Made by a program: the position numbers and the translations under genes. From Phycicoccus sp. M110.8 (GTDB taxonomy: Bacteria; Actinomycetota; Actinomycetes; Actinomycetales; Dermatophilaceae), in assembly GCF_032464895.1 (NCBI RefSeq), contig NZ_JAWDIC010000001.1, forward strand, positions 1,178,001 to 1,242,000: 64,000 bases of DNA, given 5' to 3'. A model generated the notes under the pieces. It made no database searches and was not told the origin of the DNA. It worked only from the letters and a program-made list of their open reading frames with translations. Shown here one piece after another: positions 1 to 8,614 of this stretch. How positions within the stretch are numbered: position 1 is the first letter of the stretch; each line of letters begins with the position of its first letter.

Positions 1-405
1 TGGCCGATCATGGCCATCGACCCCAGCCCACGGGCCACAAGTCCCGTCCTGCGGATGCTCGAGCTGTTCGTGGCGATGCCGTTCCACGCCTTCTTCGGCG
101 TCATCGTGATGACCAGCACGACGCTCCTCGTCCAGACCTTCAGGACAACGCCGGCAGGATGGGGCATCACTCCGGTGGGCGACCAGCAGCTCGGCGGAGG
201 GATCGCGTGGGCGTTCAGCGAGATCCCCACGCTGCTGGTGGTGGCGGTGCTCTTCGTGCAGTGGGCCCGCTCCAGTGACCGCGAGGCACGGAGGTCCGAC
301 CGGGCGGCAGACCGGCACGACGACGCCCTGGACGCCTACAACGCCTGGCTCGGCCGGCTGGCACGAGAGGGCAGCACCCCTCCACGTGGACGGGGACTGC
401 GGTGA
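1..405 (+). CDS. ctaG: CtaG-type cytochrome c oxidase assembly protein, C-terminal part
   Basis: The frame is open from the first base, so this is the 3' end of a gene that starts outside the window. About 134 residues remain. They include a hydrophobic helix (LELFVAMPFHAFFGVIVMT), a loop, a second helix (IPTLLVVAVLFVQWA) and a charged cytoplasmic tail. This matches the end of caa3-type CtaG membrane proteins, which help place copper in cytochrome oxidase. The next gene encodes a SCO1-type copper protein and overlaps this one by 4 bp (GTGA), so the two are translationally coupled. The family call rests on a short stretch plus the neighbour. Confidence 0.75.
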   Translation, partial: WPIMAIDPSPRATSPVLRMLELFVAMPFHAFFGVIVMTSTTLLVQTFRTTPAGWGITPVGDQQLGGGIAWAFSEIPTLLVVAVLFVQWARSSDREARRSDRAADRHDDALDAYNAWLGRLAREGSTPPRGRGLR

Positions 406-1217
406 CCACGAGCACGGCGGGCAGTCGTGGCGGCAGCGGGAGGATCGGCGCGCGAGGCCGACTCGCGCCGGCCCTGGGTCTCGTGCCCGCCGCACTGCTC
501 CTCGCGGGCTGCAGCGGTGTCGACGCCGCACCACCGCGCACGCCACCCACGCCGACCTCGGGAACGGTGCTCGACGAGCCGCTCCCGGCCCGGATCGCGA
601 ACCTCCCGCTGGTCGACCAGCACGGTCGGCACTTCACCCTCGCCTCCCTGCGTGGCAAGACGGTCGTGCTCGGCGACTTCCTGACCCTGTGCCAGGAGGT
701 CTGCCCCATGACCAGCGTCAACCTCCGCGACGTCGCCAAGGCGGTCCATCGCGACGGCCGGTCCGACGACATCGAGGTCGTGGAAGCGACCGTCGACCCG
801 CACAGGGACACCCCGGCCAGGCTCGCGGCATACGAGAAGCTCTTCGGGGCACAGCAGGACTGGACCCTCGCCACCGGTGGGCAACGCCCCCTCGACGCAC
901 TGTGGGCATATCTCGGCGTGTACCACCAGAAGGCCCGGGAGGACGTGTCCCCCGCACCGCGGGACTGGTGGACGGGCGCCCCCCTCACGTACGACGTCCA
1001 CCACCAGGACGTCGTCTACGTCATCGACGCACGCGGTCACGCCCGCTGGCTCGACGACGGCACGCCGAACACGCTGGGAGAGAAGCCGTCGGGACCGATG
1101 CTCCGGTTCCTCAACAACGAGGGCAGGCACAACCTGGCCTCTCCCACTGATCCCTCGTGGACGGTCCGCGACGTCGAGCAGGCCGTCACCTACGTGACCG
1201 GGGTACCGCTGACCTGA
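402..1217 (+). CDS. SCO1/SenC-family copper chaperone lipoprotein
   Basis: 271 residues starting at a GTG inside the stop codon of the upstream ctaG-like gene. A lipoprotein signal is visible (LGLVPAALLLAGC). The thioredoxin-like SCO1/SenC domain follows, with the copper-binding CxxxC (LCQEVCP) and the distal histidine in a DVHHQDVVYVID segment. These proteins deliver copper to the CuA site of cytochrome c oxidase, or act as thiol reductases for it, on the outer face of the membrane. Length is slightly above the 200-220 typical of bacterial members because of an Ala/Pro-rich linker after the lipobox. The ctaG neighbour supports a role in oxidase assembly. Confidence 0.88.
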   Translation: MTTSTAGSRGGSGRIGARGRLAPALGLVPAALLLAGCSGVDAAPPRTPPTPTSGTVLDEPLPARIANLPLVDQHGRHFTLASLRGKTVVLGDFLTLCQEVCPMTSVNLRDVAKAVHRDGRSDDIEVVEATVDPHRDTPARLAAYEKLFGAQQDWTLATGGQRPLDALWAYLGVYHQKAREDVSPAPRDWWTGAPLTYDVHHQDVVYVIDARGHARWLDDGTPNTLGEKPSGPMLRFLNNEGRHNLASPTDPSWTVRDVEQAVTYVTGVPLT

Positions 1218-1261
1218 GACGTCTCCACGCTCCCCGACGGCTGGGCCCTGTCCGTGTCGGC

Positions 1262-1340
1262 TCACATGGTCGCGACCATGCCACCGTCGACGAGGACGTC
1301 GGCTCCGGTCAGGTTGCCGACCGCGTCTGATGCGAGGAAG
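1262..1340 (-). pseudogene. C-terminal relic of a short-chain dehydrogenase/reductase
   Basis: The minus strand reads about 25 codons ending FLASDAVGNLTGADVLVDGG and then MVATM-stop. This is the typical SDR C-terminus (SxxxxxTGxxxxVDGG). Immediately upstream in the same frame lies a TGA, and no other SDR sequence is found nearby, so only the tail of a gene survives. It sits between the SCO1 gene and the nan-like operon, at the left edge of the putative island, and probably marks a deletion or insertion breakpoint. The motif is seen directly; the island interpretation is inference. Confidence 0.72.
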
Positions 1341-1758
1341 TTTCATTGCGAAGGCCTCAGTGGCGCACCGCATCGCCTGCCCTTGTGCTCGGGAGACACC
1401 CCGCCGGTGCATCCAATGCACCGCGTGAACCTCCGGGAGCACAAAGGGGGCACAAGCAGCCGGCTCGCCGGGAGGGTCGAACTGGACCGTCCTGCGGTCC
1501 GCAGAGGCGACGGATCTACAGCCCGCCGTATGCCGCCGCCCACCAGCGGAGACGAAGCTCGCGAGGGAACATCGCCGCGAAATTCGCCATGGATTCTCGA
1601 CGCCAGTCCGTGTTCCCGCACCACTCCGGACACCGCGTCACCTCTCCTGTCGCGCCCAACGCTCGCGTCGCAACCGCTCTCGAGGCACTGCGTTCGCCCA
1701 CTATGGGTGACCCACTTCGTTGAAAAAGACGCAGTCCCACCACTTTCCGGGGCCCCGC
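1341..1758. other. Intergenic region without a supported gene
   Basis: About 420 bases separate the SDR relic from the end of the SIS gene. I see no coding sequence with family resemblance. The stretch contains nested inverted repeats near 1381-1447 and two short words shared with the other edge of the island, listed separately. There is no clear rho-independent terminator for the long minus-strand operon, only a T-run on the minus strand near 1725. Confidence 0.5.
1381..1457. repeat. Nested inverted repeats and island-edge repeat words
   Basis: The outer arms (1381-1395 and 1431-1447) form an imperfect inverted repeat around CTTGTGCTC/GAGCACAAAG. Inside lies a perfect GGTGCAT-CCA-ATGCACC hairpin (1406-1422). 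The words GTGCATCCA (1407-1415) and GGGGGCACAAGC (1446-1457) recur in the same order at 16879-16916, beyond the far end of the nan-like cluster. This could be an attachment-site relic; the function is not known. Confidence 0.4.
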
Positions 1759-2799
1759 CTAGAGAGTCTGCGTCACTTTCGAGAGTCCGCGCGGGGAATC
1801 TGGGTTATGCCCGCGTGCGACGGCCATTGAGAGGGCGAGGCGTTGGAACGGGATGATCTCGATCAGGGGTGACAGCTCTGGGATCGTGAAGGGCACCTCG
1901 ACATCTGGGCTTGGCAAGCCGGGGATACGAGCGCCGATGACGTGCACGTCGCCGCCCCGCTCCTTCACCCGGTCCAGGACCGGACCCATCGCCTCCCCTC
2001 CCGCACCCGGCGAGAGGGCCGCCAGGACAGGCTGCCCGGGGTCGACCATGGCGAGTGGCCCGTGCAGGAGGTCAGCACCGGAGAACGCCTGCGCACCGAG
2101 ATAGGAGGTCTCCATGAGCTTCAGTGCCGCCTCACGCGCGGTCGGGTAAGAGAACCCGCGCCCCGTGACAAGCATCCGTTCGGCGAAGCGGAACCGGTTG
2201 GCCAATTCCACAACTGCCTCGTCGCCTACCGCCTTCTCCGCCAGCGGCGGCAGTTCGCGAGCCGCCTGCCCGTCGCCACCACGCCAAGCGTCGACGAGCA
2301 GCCACAGCGTCAGAAGGGTCGCGGTGTAGGTCTTGGTCGCCGCGACCGCCCGCTCGACCCCCGCCCGCAGGTCCAGGCCGAGCTCCGAGGCGTCCCGGAG
2401 GGCCGAGGCGGGATTGTTGGTCACGGCGAGGGTCAACGCCCCACCAGTGCGTGCGGCACGGGTGGAGGCGATGAGGTCCGGCGACCCACCGGACTGGCTC
2501 ACGGCGACCCACAGCACGTCCTTGGCATGGGGGCTGACCCGGAAGGTGGTCACGGTCGAGGGTGATGCCAGCCCAGCGGGTAGTCCCAGACCGACTTCCA
2601 CGAGGTACTTGAGGTAGAGCGCGGCATGGTCACTCGTCCCCCGGGCGGCGATCACCACGAACCGCGGTCGGGCGCGCTCGATCTTCTCCGCAACACGCCG
2701 GATCTGCGCGGCACTCTCGAGCAGGATGCGGTCGAAGACGGCAGGCTGCTCGGCGATCTCGGCCGCCATGATGGCGCCCAGAGTTGCTGGCTCGTTCAC
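1759..2799 (-). CDS. SIS-domain sugar-phosphate isomerase/deaminase (GlmS C-domain or NagB-II type)
   Basis: 346 residues with two SIS domains, like the isomerase half of GlmS but without the glutaminase domain. Motifs: ARGTSDHAAL near residue 53, AVSQSGGSPD near 99, VTNNPAS, and TGRGFSYPTAREAALKLMET in the second SIS domain. Proteins of this build act on glucosamine-6-phosphate, for example as NagB-II deaminases giving fructose-6-phosphate and ammonia. As the last gene of the operon, with a GTG start overlapping nanE by 4 bp, it probably catalyses the terminal step after deacetylation. No nagA deacetylase is present in the window. A role on another amino-sugar phosphate cannot be excluded. 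Confidence 0.8.
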   Translation of the reverse strand: MNEPATLGAIMAAEIAEQPAVFDRILLESAAQIRRVAEKIERARPRFVVIAARGTSDHAALYLKYLVEVGLGLPAGLASPSTVTTFRVSPHAKDVLWVAVSQSGGSPDLIASTRAARTGGALTLAVTNNPASALRDASELGLDLRAGVERAVAATKTYTATLLTLWLLVDAWRGGDGQAARELPPLAEKAVGDEAVVELANRFRFAERMLVTGRGFSYPTAREAALKLMETSYLGAQAFSGADLLHGPLAMVDPGQPVLAALSPGAGGEAMGPVLDRVKERGGDVHVIGARIPGLPSPDVEVPFTIPELSPLIEIIPFQRLALSMAVARGHNPDSPRGLSKVTQTL

Positions 2800-3494
2800 T
2801 GGTGCGGCTCCTCGGGGTGGGCCTGCGTCACGGCTTCGGCGAACCAGCCAGTGACGGTGGTGGGGTGGGTGATGGCGGTGCCGACGACCACGCTCCAGGC
2901 GCCAGCGCGGACTGCGTCCGCTGCCTGGTTCGGCGTGTGGATGCGCCCTTCGGCCACCACCGGGATCGGCGTGCGCGCCGCAAGCGCGCGCACCATCTCG
3001 AGGTCCGGGCCGGCGCCTTTGGCGGTGTATGCCGTGTAGCCGGCAAGCGTGGTGCCCACCAGGTCGGCGCCCGCCGCAGCAGCCCGCATGCCTTCCTCGA
3101 CGGTCGAGCAGTCAGCCATGACGAGAGCGCTCGTCCGCTCGTGGAGCGCCGCGATCGTGGCGGCGAGAGTGAGTCCATCCGGACGCGGACGTCTCGTCCC
3201 GTCTATGGCGACGACGTGCGCCCCCGCCCTGGCCACCGCCAGCGCGTGGTCGAGGGTGGGGGTGATGAAGACGTCGTCGTCACCGTCCTTCCAGAGCCCG
3301 ATGAGGGGAAGGTCGACCGACCCTCGGATGGCTGTGATGTCGGAGAGTCCCTGCGCCCGAATGCCGGCAGCGCCACCATGTGCGACGGCCTGCGCGACGC
3401 GCCGCATCGTCTCCGGGTCACGCATCGGCTCCCCGGGGTAGGCCTGGCAGGAGACCACCAGCCGGCCACGAATGTGCTGGATGACAGCCTTCAC
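2796..3494 (-). CDS. nanE: N-acetylmannosamine-6-phosphate 2-epimerase
   Basis: 232 residues from a GTG that overlaps the nanK stop (GTGA); a longer upstream frame lies inside nanK and is not needed. The TIM-barrel NanE signatures are clear: GAAGIRAQGLSDI, FITPTLDHALAVARAGAHVV, ADCSTVEEGM, DLVGTTLAGYT and VVAEGRIHTPNQAADAV. The enzyme converts ManNAc-6-P to GlcNAc-6-P in sialic acid catabolism. Length matches the family (about 225-235). Of all enzymes in the operon this is the most diagnostic, and it anchors the pathway assignment. Confidence 0.92.
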   Translation of the reverse strand: MKAVIQHIRGRLVVSCQAYPGEPMRDPETMRRVAQAVAHGGAAGIRAQGLSDITAIRGSVDLPLIGLWKDGDDDVFITPTLDHALAVARAGAHVVAIDGTRRPRPDGLTLAATIAALHERTSALVMADCSTVEEGMRAAAAGADLVGTTLAGYTAYTAKGAGPDLEMVRALAARTPIPVVAEGRIHTPNQAADAVRAGAWSVVVGTAITHPTTVTGWFAEAVTQAHPEEPHQ

Positions 3495-4414
3495 GGTGCT
3501 TCCACCGGAGCGATCGAGGCGGCCCCCAGCAAGGCGCCGTCGCCACCCAGGGAGGTCGGGCGCACTGTGGTGCCGCGCAGAACCGGCAAGACTTCTGCAG
3601 TGAACGCGGCGCGCAGGGCTTGCCACCACGCTCTGCCGAGGCCGGTCACTCCCCCGCCGACGACCACGCTGTGCGGATCCAGCAGATTGGCCATGCCACC
3701 TAAGGCGGCGCCCACCGCGCGCCCACCGAGCTCGGCCACGCCGAGGGCCACCTCATCGCCCCGCTCCGCGAGGGCTGCCACCTGGTGCAAGACGACGTCG
3801 GTCGCGCCGGCGCGCCGGCCGTACTCGGCTGCAAGGGCCGGACCGGCCGCGACCGCCTCGAGGTGACCACGCCCGCCGCACGTGCAGGCGCGGTCCGCGG
3901 CATACACCGAAGGAAGGTGACCGGCATGGCCGGCGACACCATGGGCCCCGGTGAGCACCTCGCCCCTGAACACGAACGACGCACCAACCCCTGTGCCGAC
4001 GGCAAGGAACAGCAGGCTCGGCTGCCCGGCCCCCACCCCGAACCGGGCCTCCCCCAGGGCGTGGGCGTGCACGTCGTTGACCACCGCTGTGGGCAGGCCC
4101 GTGCGGCGGGACAGCTCACCCCGCAGGTCGGTGCCCATCCAGTCACGCAGCACGTCGGTGGACCCGGTCACGCGCCCGGAGGCACTGTCGACGACTCCTG
4201 CGCTGCCCACCCCGAGGGCGGCGGGGGTGGTGGCGGCCGACCTCGCGGCGAGGGACTTCACGAGGTCGGCCGCGGTCTGGAGGATGGCGGCAGGGCCGGC
4301 CCGGCCTGGTGTGGGGGCGGTTGCGCGGGCCACGACCGCGCCTGAGCCGTCGACGAGGGCTGCGGCTGTCTTGGTGCCACCGATGTCCAGGGCGGCGACG
4401 GTGCGGTCGGTCAT
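3491..4414 (-). CDS. nanK: ROK-family kinase, probable N-acetylmannosamine kinase
   Basis: 307 residues. The ATP-binding DIGGTKTAAALVD motif lies at residue 10, NDVHAHALGEARFG carries the sugar-binding Asn-Asp, and GVAGHAGHLPS carries the ROK His. The zinc motif reads CTCGGRGHLE, so the usual third Cys of CxCGxxGCxE is His; this is a variant seen in actinobacterial ROK proteins. Expected reaction: ManNAc + ATP to ManNAc-6-P. Substrate assignment is by context between nanA and nanE; glucokinase-like specificity is the alternative. It ends in a 4-bp overlap with nanE and starts 2 bp after nanA. Confidence 0.84.
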   Translation of the reverse strand: MTDRTVAALDIGGTKTAAALVDGSGAVVARATAPTPGRAGPAAILQTAADLVKSLAARSAATTPAALGVGSAGVVDSASGRVTGSTDVLRDWMGTDLRGELSRRTGLPTAVVNDVHAHALGEARFGVGAGQPSLLFLAVGTGVGASFVFRGEVLTGAHGVAGHAGHLPSVYAADRACTCGGRGHLEAVAAGPALAAEYGRRAGATDVVLHQVAALAERGDEVALGVAELGGRAVGAALGGMANLLDPHSVVVGGGVTGLGRAWWQALRAAFTAEVLPVLRGTTVRPTSLGGDGALLGAASIAPVEAP

Positions 4415-4416
4415 GG

Positions 4417-5352
4417 TCAGAGCAGGCCGGCCTCTGCAAGCCCGAGCCGGACACGGTCGGTCTCGTCCTCGTCCAGGGGTCGCATCGGCAGGGAGACGCT
4501 GTTGGATTCGATGACCCCCAGCAGTGCCAAGGCCGTCTTGAAGGCGCCCACGCCGCGGGTCGCCCCGGCGGTGGTCGCCGGGTCTGCGGCGTCGACGATG
4601 CGGAACAGTCGGGTGAGGCGGTCCTGTTCGTTACGGGCGGCCTTCCAGTCACCGCCGACGCAGGCACGATGCAGGCGGACGTAGCCGTCCGGGTCGACGT
4701 TCGCCAGCCCGGGTACCGAGCCGGACGCGCCGGCGAGCATCATGGCGTCGACGACCACCTCGTGACCGGTGAGAAGGCTGAAGTCTGCCGCGGGCGCCTG
4801 CTCGCGCACTGCGAGGGCCAGCTGCCGGAACGCGACGTCGTCGCCGCTGGAGTCCTTGACCCCGGCCAGCACGCCCTCGGCAGCGAGTCGGGTGAGCAGC
4901 CCGACCGACAGCTTGGTGTGCACGCACTGGGGGAGGTCGTAGGCGAACAGTGGCAAAGCGGTGGACGCGCCCACCGCCCGCAGGTGCCGCTCGACCTCGT
5001 GCGGTCCCACGATGGCGTAGAACGGTGCGGTAACGACAACGGCGTCCGCGCCCAGGGTCTCAGCCGCTGCCACTCGCGCCCGCACCCGGGGGGTCGTGGG
5101 CTCGATGCACCCTGCCAGAACGGGTACCTGGCCTCCGACTGTCTTGATGGTGACCTCGAGCACCTTGTCGCGCGCCTCGTCCGTGAGGAACACCGTCTCG
5201 CCCGAGCTGCCCAGGGCGAACACGCCGTCGACGCCCGCCGCGAGCTGCCGCTCCACCAGCCGCTCGAGGGAGGGGACGTCGACCGCGCCATCGGGGGTGA
5301 GCGGAGTGACTGTGGGTGGCACGACGCCGGTGAAAGTGGGTGGTGTGGTCAT
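4417..5352 (-). CDS. nanA: DapA-family aldolase, probable N-acetylneuraminate lyase
   Basis: 311 residues of the DHDPS/NAL TIM-barrel family. The pyruvate-binding loop is GSSGE (near residue 48; NAL usually GSTGE). The catalytic Tyr lies in FAYDLPQ (about 139) and the Schiff-base Lys in GVKDSSGD (about 167). Expected reaction: Neu5Ac to ManNAc + pyruvate. The family also contains dihydrodipicolinate synthases and keto-deoxy-sugar aldolases, so the substrate comes from the adjacent nanK and nanE. An AAGGACG ribosome site precedes the ATG. Confidence 0.8.
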   Translation of the reverse strand: MTTPPTFTGVVPPTVTPLTPDGAVDVPSLERLVERQLAAGVDGVFALGSSGETVFLTDEARDKVLEVTIKTVGGQVPVLAGCIEPTTPRVRARVAAAETLGADAVVVTAPFYAIVGPHEVERHLRAVGASTALPLFAYDLPQCVHTKLSVGLLTRLAAEGVLAGVKDSSGDDVAFRQLALAVREQAPAADFSLLTGHEVVVDAMMLAGASGSVPGLANVDPDGYVRLHRACVGGDWKAARNEQDRLTRLFRIVDAADPATTAGATRGVGAFKTALALLGVIESNSVSLPMRPLDEDETDRVRLGLAEAGLL

Positions 5353-5365
5353 GGGATTCGTCCTT

Positions 5366-6439
5366 CTACGAAGTGGGTGGAGGCGGGGACACCTCGGCCG
5401 GTTGGCCGGTCGTCACGGAGCGGTACGCCGCCTCGGTGACTGCCAGGGCCGCACGGGCATCGGCCAGGGTGTAGTCAGGTGTGTCACCGGCTGCCAGCTG
5501 GATGAGGGTGGGTGCGAGCAGACGGCGCAGGATCGCGTCAGAGCTGGGCCCGTCCACGGGCCGGCACTCGACGCCACCGTCGCCCCGGTGGACGCGGACG
5601 GCGGGAAGGTCGTCGTCGGAACTGGCCTGGCCGTGGGAGCCCAGGACCCGCATGGTGGATGTCACCGGGCCGAGGCCAGGAGCGGCGGGGACGCGAGCGA
5701 GCGTCACCGTGGCGGTGACCCCGTGGTCCAACCGAAGGGAGCAGACCGCCGCATCCTCGGCGCCGTGGGCGCGGTGCAGTTCGCTGAACAGCGTCGCCGC
5801 CTCACAGTGGACTTCGAGGACGTCCAGCCCTGTGACGGTCCGGATGTAGTCGACGGGATAGAGCAGGAAGTTGAGCAACTCCCCACCCCCGGCGAGCGCC
5901 GGGTCGACCACGAGTTCGGGACGCTCGACAGACGTCGCGAAGTGGGCCCCACTGGCGTACCACTCGACGTCGACGTGCAGCGGCAAACCGAGGTGGCCGG
6001 CGTCGACCCACCGGCGCACGCGTTGTACGGCCGGGCTGAGTGACCGGTTGACCACGCCGACCGGCGTTCCTGTTTCTCGCGCCACCGCCGCGAGCCGGTC
6101 GACCTCTGCGACCGAGACGGCGACGGGCTTGTCGACGAGCGCAGGTATGCCTGCGCGGACGGCCTGAATCGCGAGTTCGGCATGCCGAGTCGGTTCGCTG
6201 CAGACGACGACGACGTCGACAGCTCCGGAGCCGAGCAGGTCATCCACCTGGTCGTGGAGAGGGACCCCCATGGCGGCGGCGGCACGCTCGCTGTCGCTGC
6301 GTACCCAGCTGGGGGAATGTGCCGGCTCCGCCACACCCACGACCTCGATGTCCGGCTCCGCCGCCAGGATCGCGGCATACGGACCTGCGTGGCGAACGGC
6401 GGAGAGGAAGCCGACCCGCACGGGCGGGCGCTCGCTCAT
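5366..6439 (-). CDS. Gfo/Idh/MocA-family oxidoreductase 1 (divergent NAD loop)
   Basis: 357 residues. The fold and length fit Gfo/Idh, but the nucleotide loop is VGFLSAVRHAGPYAAIL rather than GxGxxG, and the usual EKP is DKP (DKPVAVS). The C-terminal domain shows GGGELLNFLLYPVDYI, corresponding to the family's substrate-side motif. The first codons overlap the end of the next upstream oxidoreductase (ATGA). In sialic acid clusters Gfo/Idh enzymes such as E. coli YjhC or R. gnavus NanOx interconvert 2,7-anhydro-Neu5Ac and Neu5Ac by a redox cycle. Which of the three copies here does this, if any, cannot be told from sequence. Confidence 0.8.
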   Translation of the reverse strand: MSERPPVRVGFLSAVRHAGPYAAILAAEPDIEVVGVAEPAHSPSWVRSDSERAAAAMGVPLHDQVDDLLGSGAVDVVVVCSEPTRHAELAIQAVRAGIPALVDKPVAVSVAEVDRLAAVARETGTPVGVVNRSLSPAVQRVRRWVDAGHLGLPLHVDVEWYASGAHFATSVERPELVVDPALAGGGELLNFLLYPVDYIRTVTGLDVLEVHCEAATLFSELHRAHGAEDAAVCSLRLDHGVTATVTLARVPAAPGLGPVTSTMRVLGSHGQASSDDDLPAVRVHRGDGGVECRPVDGPSSDAILRRLLAPTLIQLAAGDTPDYTLADARAALAVTEAAYRSVTTGQPAEVSPPPPTS

Positions 6440-7479
6440 CGGCCCTCCCCCGTCGTCTGGGCGGGCTGTCCCGCATCTGCTGGGGCAGTCAGGTCCGCAG
6501 GGTGGTCGACCGCTTCCGCCCGGCCGGTCTCGAGCGAGCGTTGTGCGGCGAGGGCGGTGGCGAGCGCCATGCGTACCTCAGGCAGGCGGACCACCGGTTG
6601 GGCGCCGCGGACGACGTCGATCCAGTGCGTCAGCTGGGCGCCCATGGCGCCCTCGACCGAGCTCGGCGCGGGGCGCACCCCGTCGCTGATCAGCCCGGGG
6701 TCCTGATCGGTGGAGTGGCTCAGGGTGCCCGTTGTCCCGGCAACCACGAGCCGGCGCATCATGTCGGCGTGCTTGCGCAGGGCATAGGAGATCTCGAGCA
6801 GGGCCAGGGAGTCGTCGTCGAACCGCACGGTGAGGTGGAAGCTGTCGTGCACGGGCATCTGCGCCGCGTAGCTGGGGAAGCTGCGCGCGAATACCTTCAC
6901 CGGTGCGCGCTGGAACAGCCACACGGCGAGGTCGAGGCAGTGCGTGCCGTTGTGCACGGGGTGACCGCCAGACCGAGCCGGGTCCAGCTGCCACCCGCGC
7001 CAGCCACCTGGCCAGACGTAGCCGGTGTACCAACTGACGTGCACGAGCCGCGGACGGCCGACCTCTCCCGCGTGCAGGGACCGGGCCAGCGTCGCAACAG
7101 CAGGCTGGAACCGCACGGTCTGGCCCACCATGAGCGAGGTCGAGCGGGTGGCCGCCACCATGGCGTCGAAGTCCGCAAGGGACAGCGCCACCGGCTTCTC
7201 GACGTGGACGTGCTTGCCGGCGCGGCCGGCGCGCAGGGTGAACGGTGCGTGGTCGGGGGTGGCGTTGACGACGTCGACACCTGTGACGCTCTCGTCCTCG
7301 AGCACCCGGTCCAGCTCGGTCGTCGCCATCGCACCGGGCGCCAACGCCGCGACCGACTCGGCTCTTGCCAGGTCAGACCCGTAGACGTAGGCCACCCGCA
7401 CGCCCGGCACCGCGGCCAGGGCCTTGACGTGGTCGCGGGCGATGCTGCCGCTGCCGACCACGGCAACGTTCACGGTCAT
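6436..7479 (-). CDS. Gfo/Idh/MocA-family oxidoreductase 2
   Basis: 347 residues from ATG 7479, chosen because VNVAVVGSGSIARDH begins directly there and the codon overlaps the upstream stop (ATGA). The Rossmann motif is GSGSIA, the active-site Lys lies in VEKPVALS, and GHPVHNGTHCLDLAVWL is the C-domain histidine motif of the family. NAD(P)-dependent sugar oxidoreductase. Second of three tandem paralogues with low mutual similarity, so they are not a recent duplication. A role in converting a modified sialic acid before NanA is inferred from the operon only. Confidence 0.85.
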   Translation of the reverse strand: MTVNVAVVGSGSIARDHVKALAAVPGVRVAYVYGSDLARAESVAALAPGAMATTELDRVLEDESVTGVDVVNATPDHAPFTLRAGRAGKHVHVEKPVALSLADFDAMVAATRSTSLMVGQTVRFQPAVATLARSLHAGEVGRPRLVHVSWYTGYVWPGGWRGWQLDPARSGGHPVHNGTHCLDLAVWLFQRAPVKVFARSFPSYAAQMPVHDSFHLTVRFDDDSLALLEISYALRKHADMMRRLVVAGTTGTLSHSTDQDPGLISDGVRPAPSSVEGAMGAQLTHWIDVVRGAQPVVRLPEVRMALATALAAQRSLETGRAEAVDHPADLTAPADAGQPAQTTGEGR

Positions 7480-8573
7480 GCGTGCACCGTGGACCGGGCG
7501 GCGTCCCCGAGTGCCACCCGGCCCGCCGCGAAAGCGTCCAGGGCCGCCAGGACCGCCGAATCGGGAAATTGCGTCAGCACACCGTCGCCGGTGGTGAGGG
7601 TGTGGACGACCTGATCCATCTCGTGCCGCACGGCCCGCGTCATCCACGACGGGGGCACCGAGGCGCCGTCGTTGTGTCGGTGGTAGGCCTGCTTCGACCT
7701 CGCGGACTCCCGCAGCGATTCGTTCGCCGTCGGGTCGTCGAAGACACCCCAGGCGTCGACCTCGTGCCCATCGACCACGTGCCGCACGGTGGCCGTCTTG
7801 AAGTCCACCTCGAGCGCCGCCTCCGTGCCGGTCACACGGAACGACCAGGCCGAGGCGTGCGCGGAGGTGGACAGGTCGTGGAACCCCACAGCGCGGTTGG
7901 GGAAGAGCATGGTGGTCCGGGTCACGGTGTCGAGCTGGTGTTCCGCGACCCTCACCGGCGCACCGGAGAGGGACACGACCCGCTCCGGCCTGCCGCCGAG
8001 GAACCAGCAGACCAGATCGAGTTCGTGCAGCTCGTGCAGCAGTTCACCGCCGCTGCGGGAGGGGTCGAGCTTCCACCAGTCCCCCGCGCCGTCGGGCACG
8101 TGTACCACTCGGGTGCGGGTGCCGGTCGCCTCGAGCAGCTCTCCTAGCTCACCGGAGGTAGCCATCCGGTGCATGCGCAGCACGCCGGGCAGGGTGCGAA
8201 GCACGTGGCCGACCATGAGCAGGCGCCCGGTACGGGCAGCCGCGGTGGTCAGGGCCATCGCGTCATCGGCGGTGATGGTGAGGGGCTTCTCGACGAAGAC
8301 GTGTTTGCCGGCCTCCAGCGCCGCGAGCACATGGGCCGCATGCAGGTGGTTGGGTGTCGCCACGAAGACCAGGTCGACATCGGAGGACGTCACCTGTGCC
8401 AGGTCGTCGACGGCCTGCGCGTCCAGCCTCGCGGCCAGCGACGTCGCCGAGGAGAGGTCGCGGTCGGCCACCAGCTCCACCTGGATGTCTGGGTGGCGTG
8501 CTGCTTCGTGCGCCAGGATCGATCCGAAGAAGCCTGCGCCCAGGGCGGCAGCGCGGATCTGCGGGACGGGCAT
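7476..8573 (-). CDS. Gfo/Idh/MocA-family oxidoreductase 3
   Basis: 365 residues from ATG 8573, which has a perfect AGGAGG 8 nt upstream. An ATG at 8618 would overlap the upstream stop (ATGA), as at most junctions of this operon, and would add 15 residues; I prefer the start with the ribosome site. Motifs: ALGAGFFGSI (GxGxxG), VEKPLTIT, VGHVLRTLPG and GGELLHELHELDLVCWFLGG with the conserved His/Asp. NAD(P)-dependent oxidoreductase on a sugar or sugar acid. First enzyme gene after the transporter genes, consistent with the first intracellular step. Confidence 0.85.
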   Translation of the reverse strand: MPVPQIRAAALGAGFFGSILAHEAARHPDIQVELVADRDLSSATSLAARLDAQAVDDLAQVTSSDVDLVFVATPNHLHAAHVLAALEAGKHVFVEKPLTITADDAMALTTAAARTGRLLMVGHVLRTLPGVLRMHRMATSGELGELLEATGTRTRVVHVPDGAGDWWKLDPSRSGGELLHELHELDLVCWFLGGRPERVVSLSGAPVRVAEHQLDTVTRTTMLFPNRAVGFHDLSTSAHASAWSFRVTGTEAALEVDFKTATVRHVVDGHEVDAWGVFDDPTANESLRESARSKQAYHRHNDGASVPPSWMTRAVRHEMDQVVHTLTTGDGVLTQFPDSAVLAALDAFAAGRVALGDAARSTVHA

Positions 8574-8614
8574 GGGCGGGTCCTCCTGGAGTTGCGAGTA
8601 CGGGGTCGTCGAGG

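Noticed and set aside
1759-2799. Full GlmS (glutamine-fructose-6-phosphate transaminase)
   Set aside because: The N-terminal glutaminase domain with its Cys1 is absent; only the SIS half exists.
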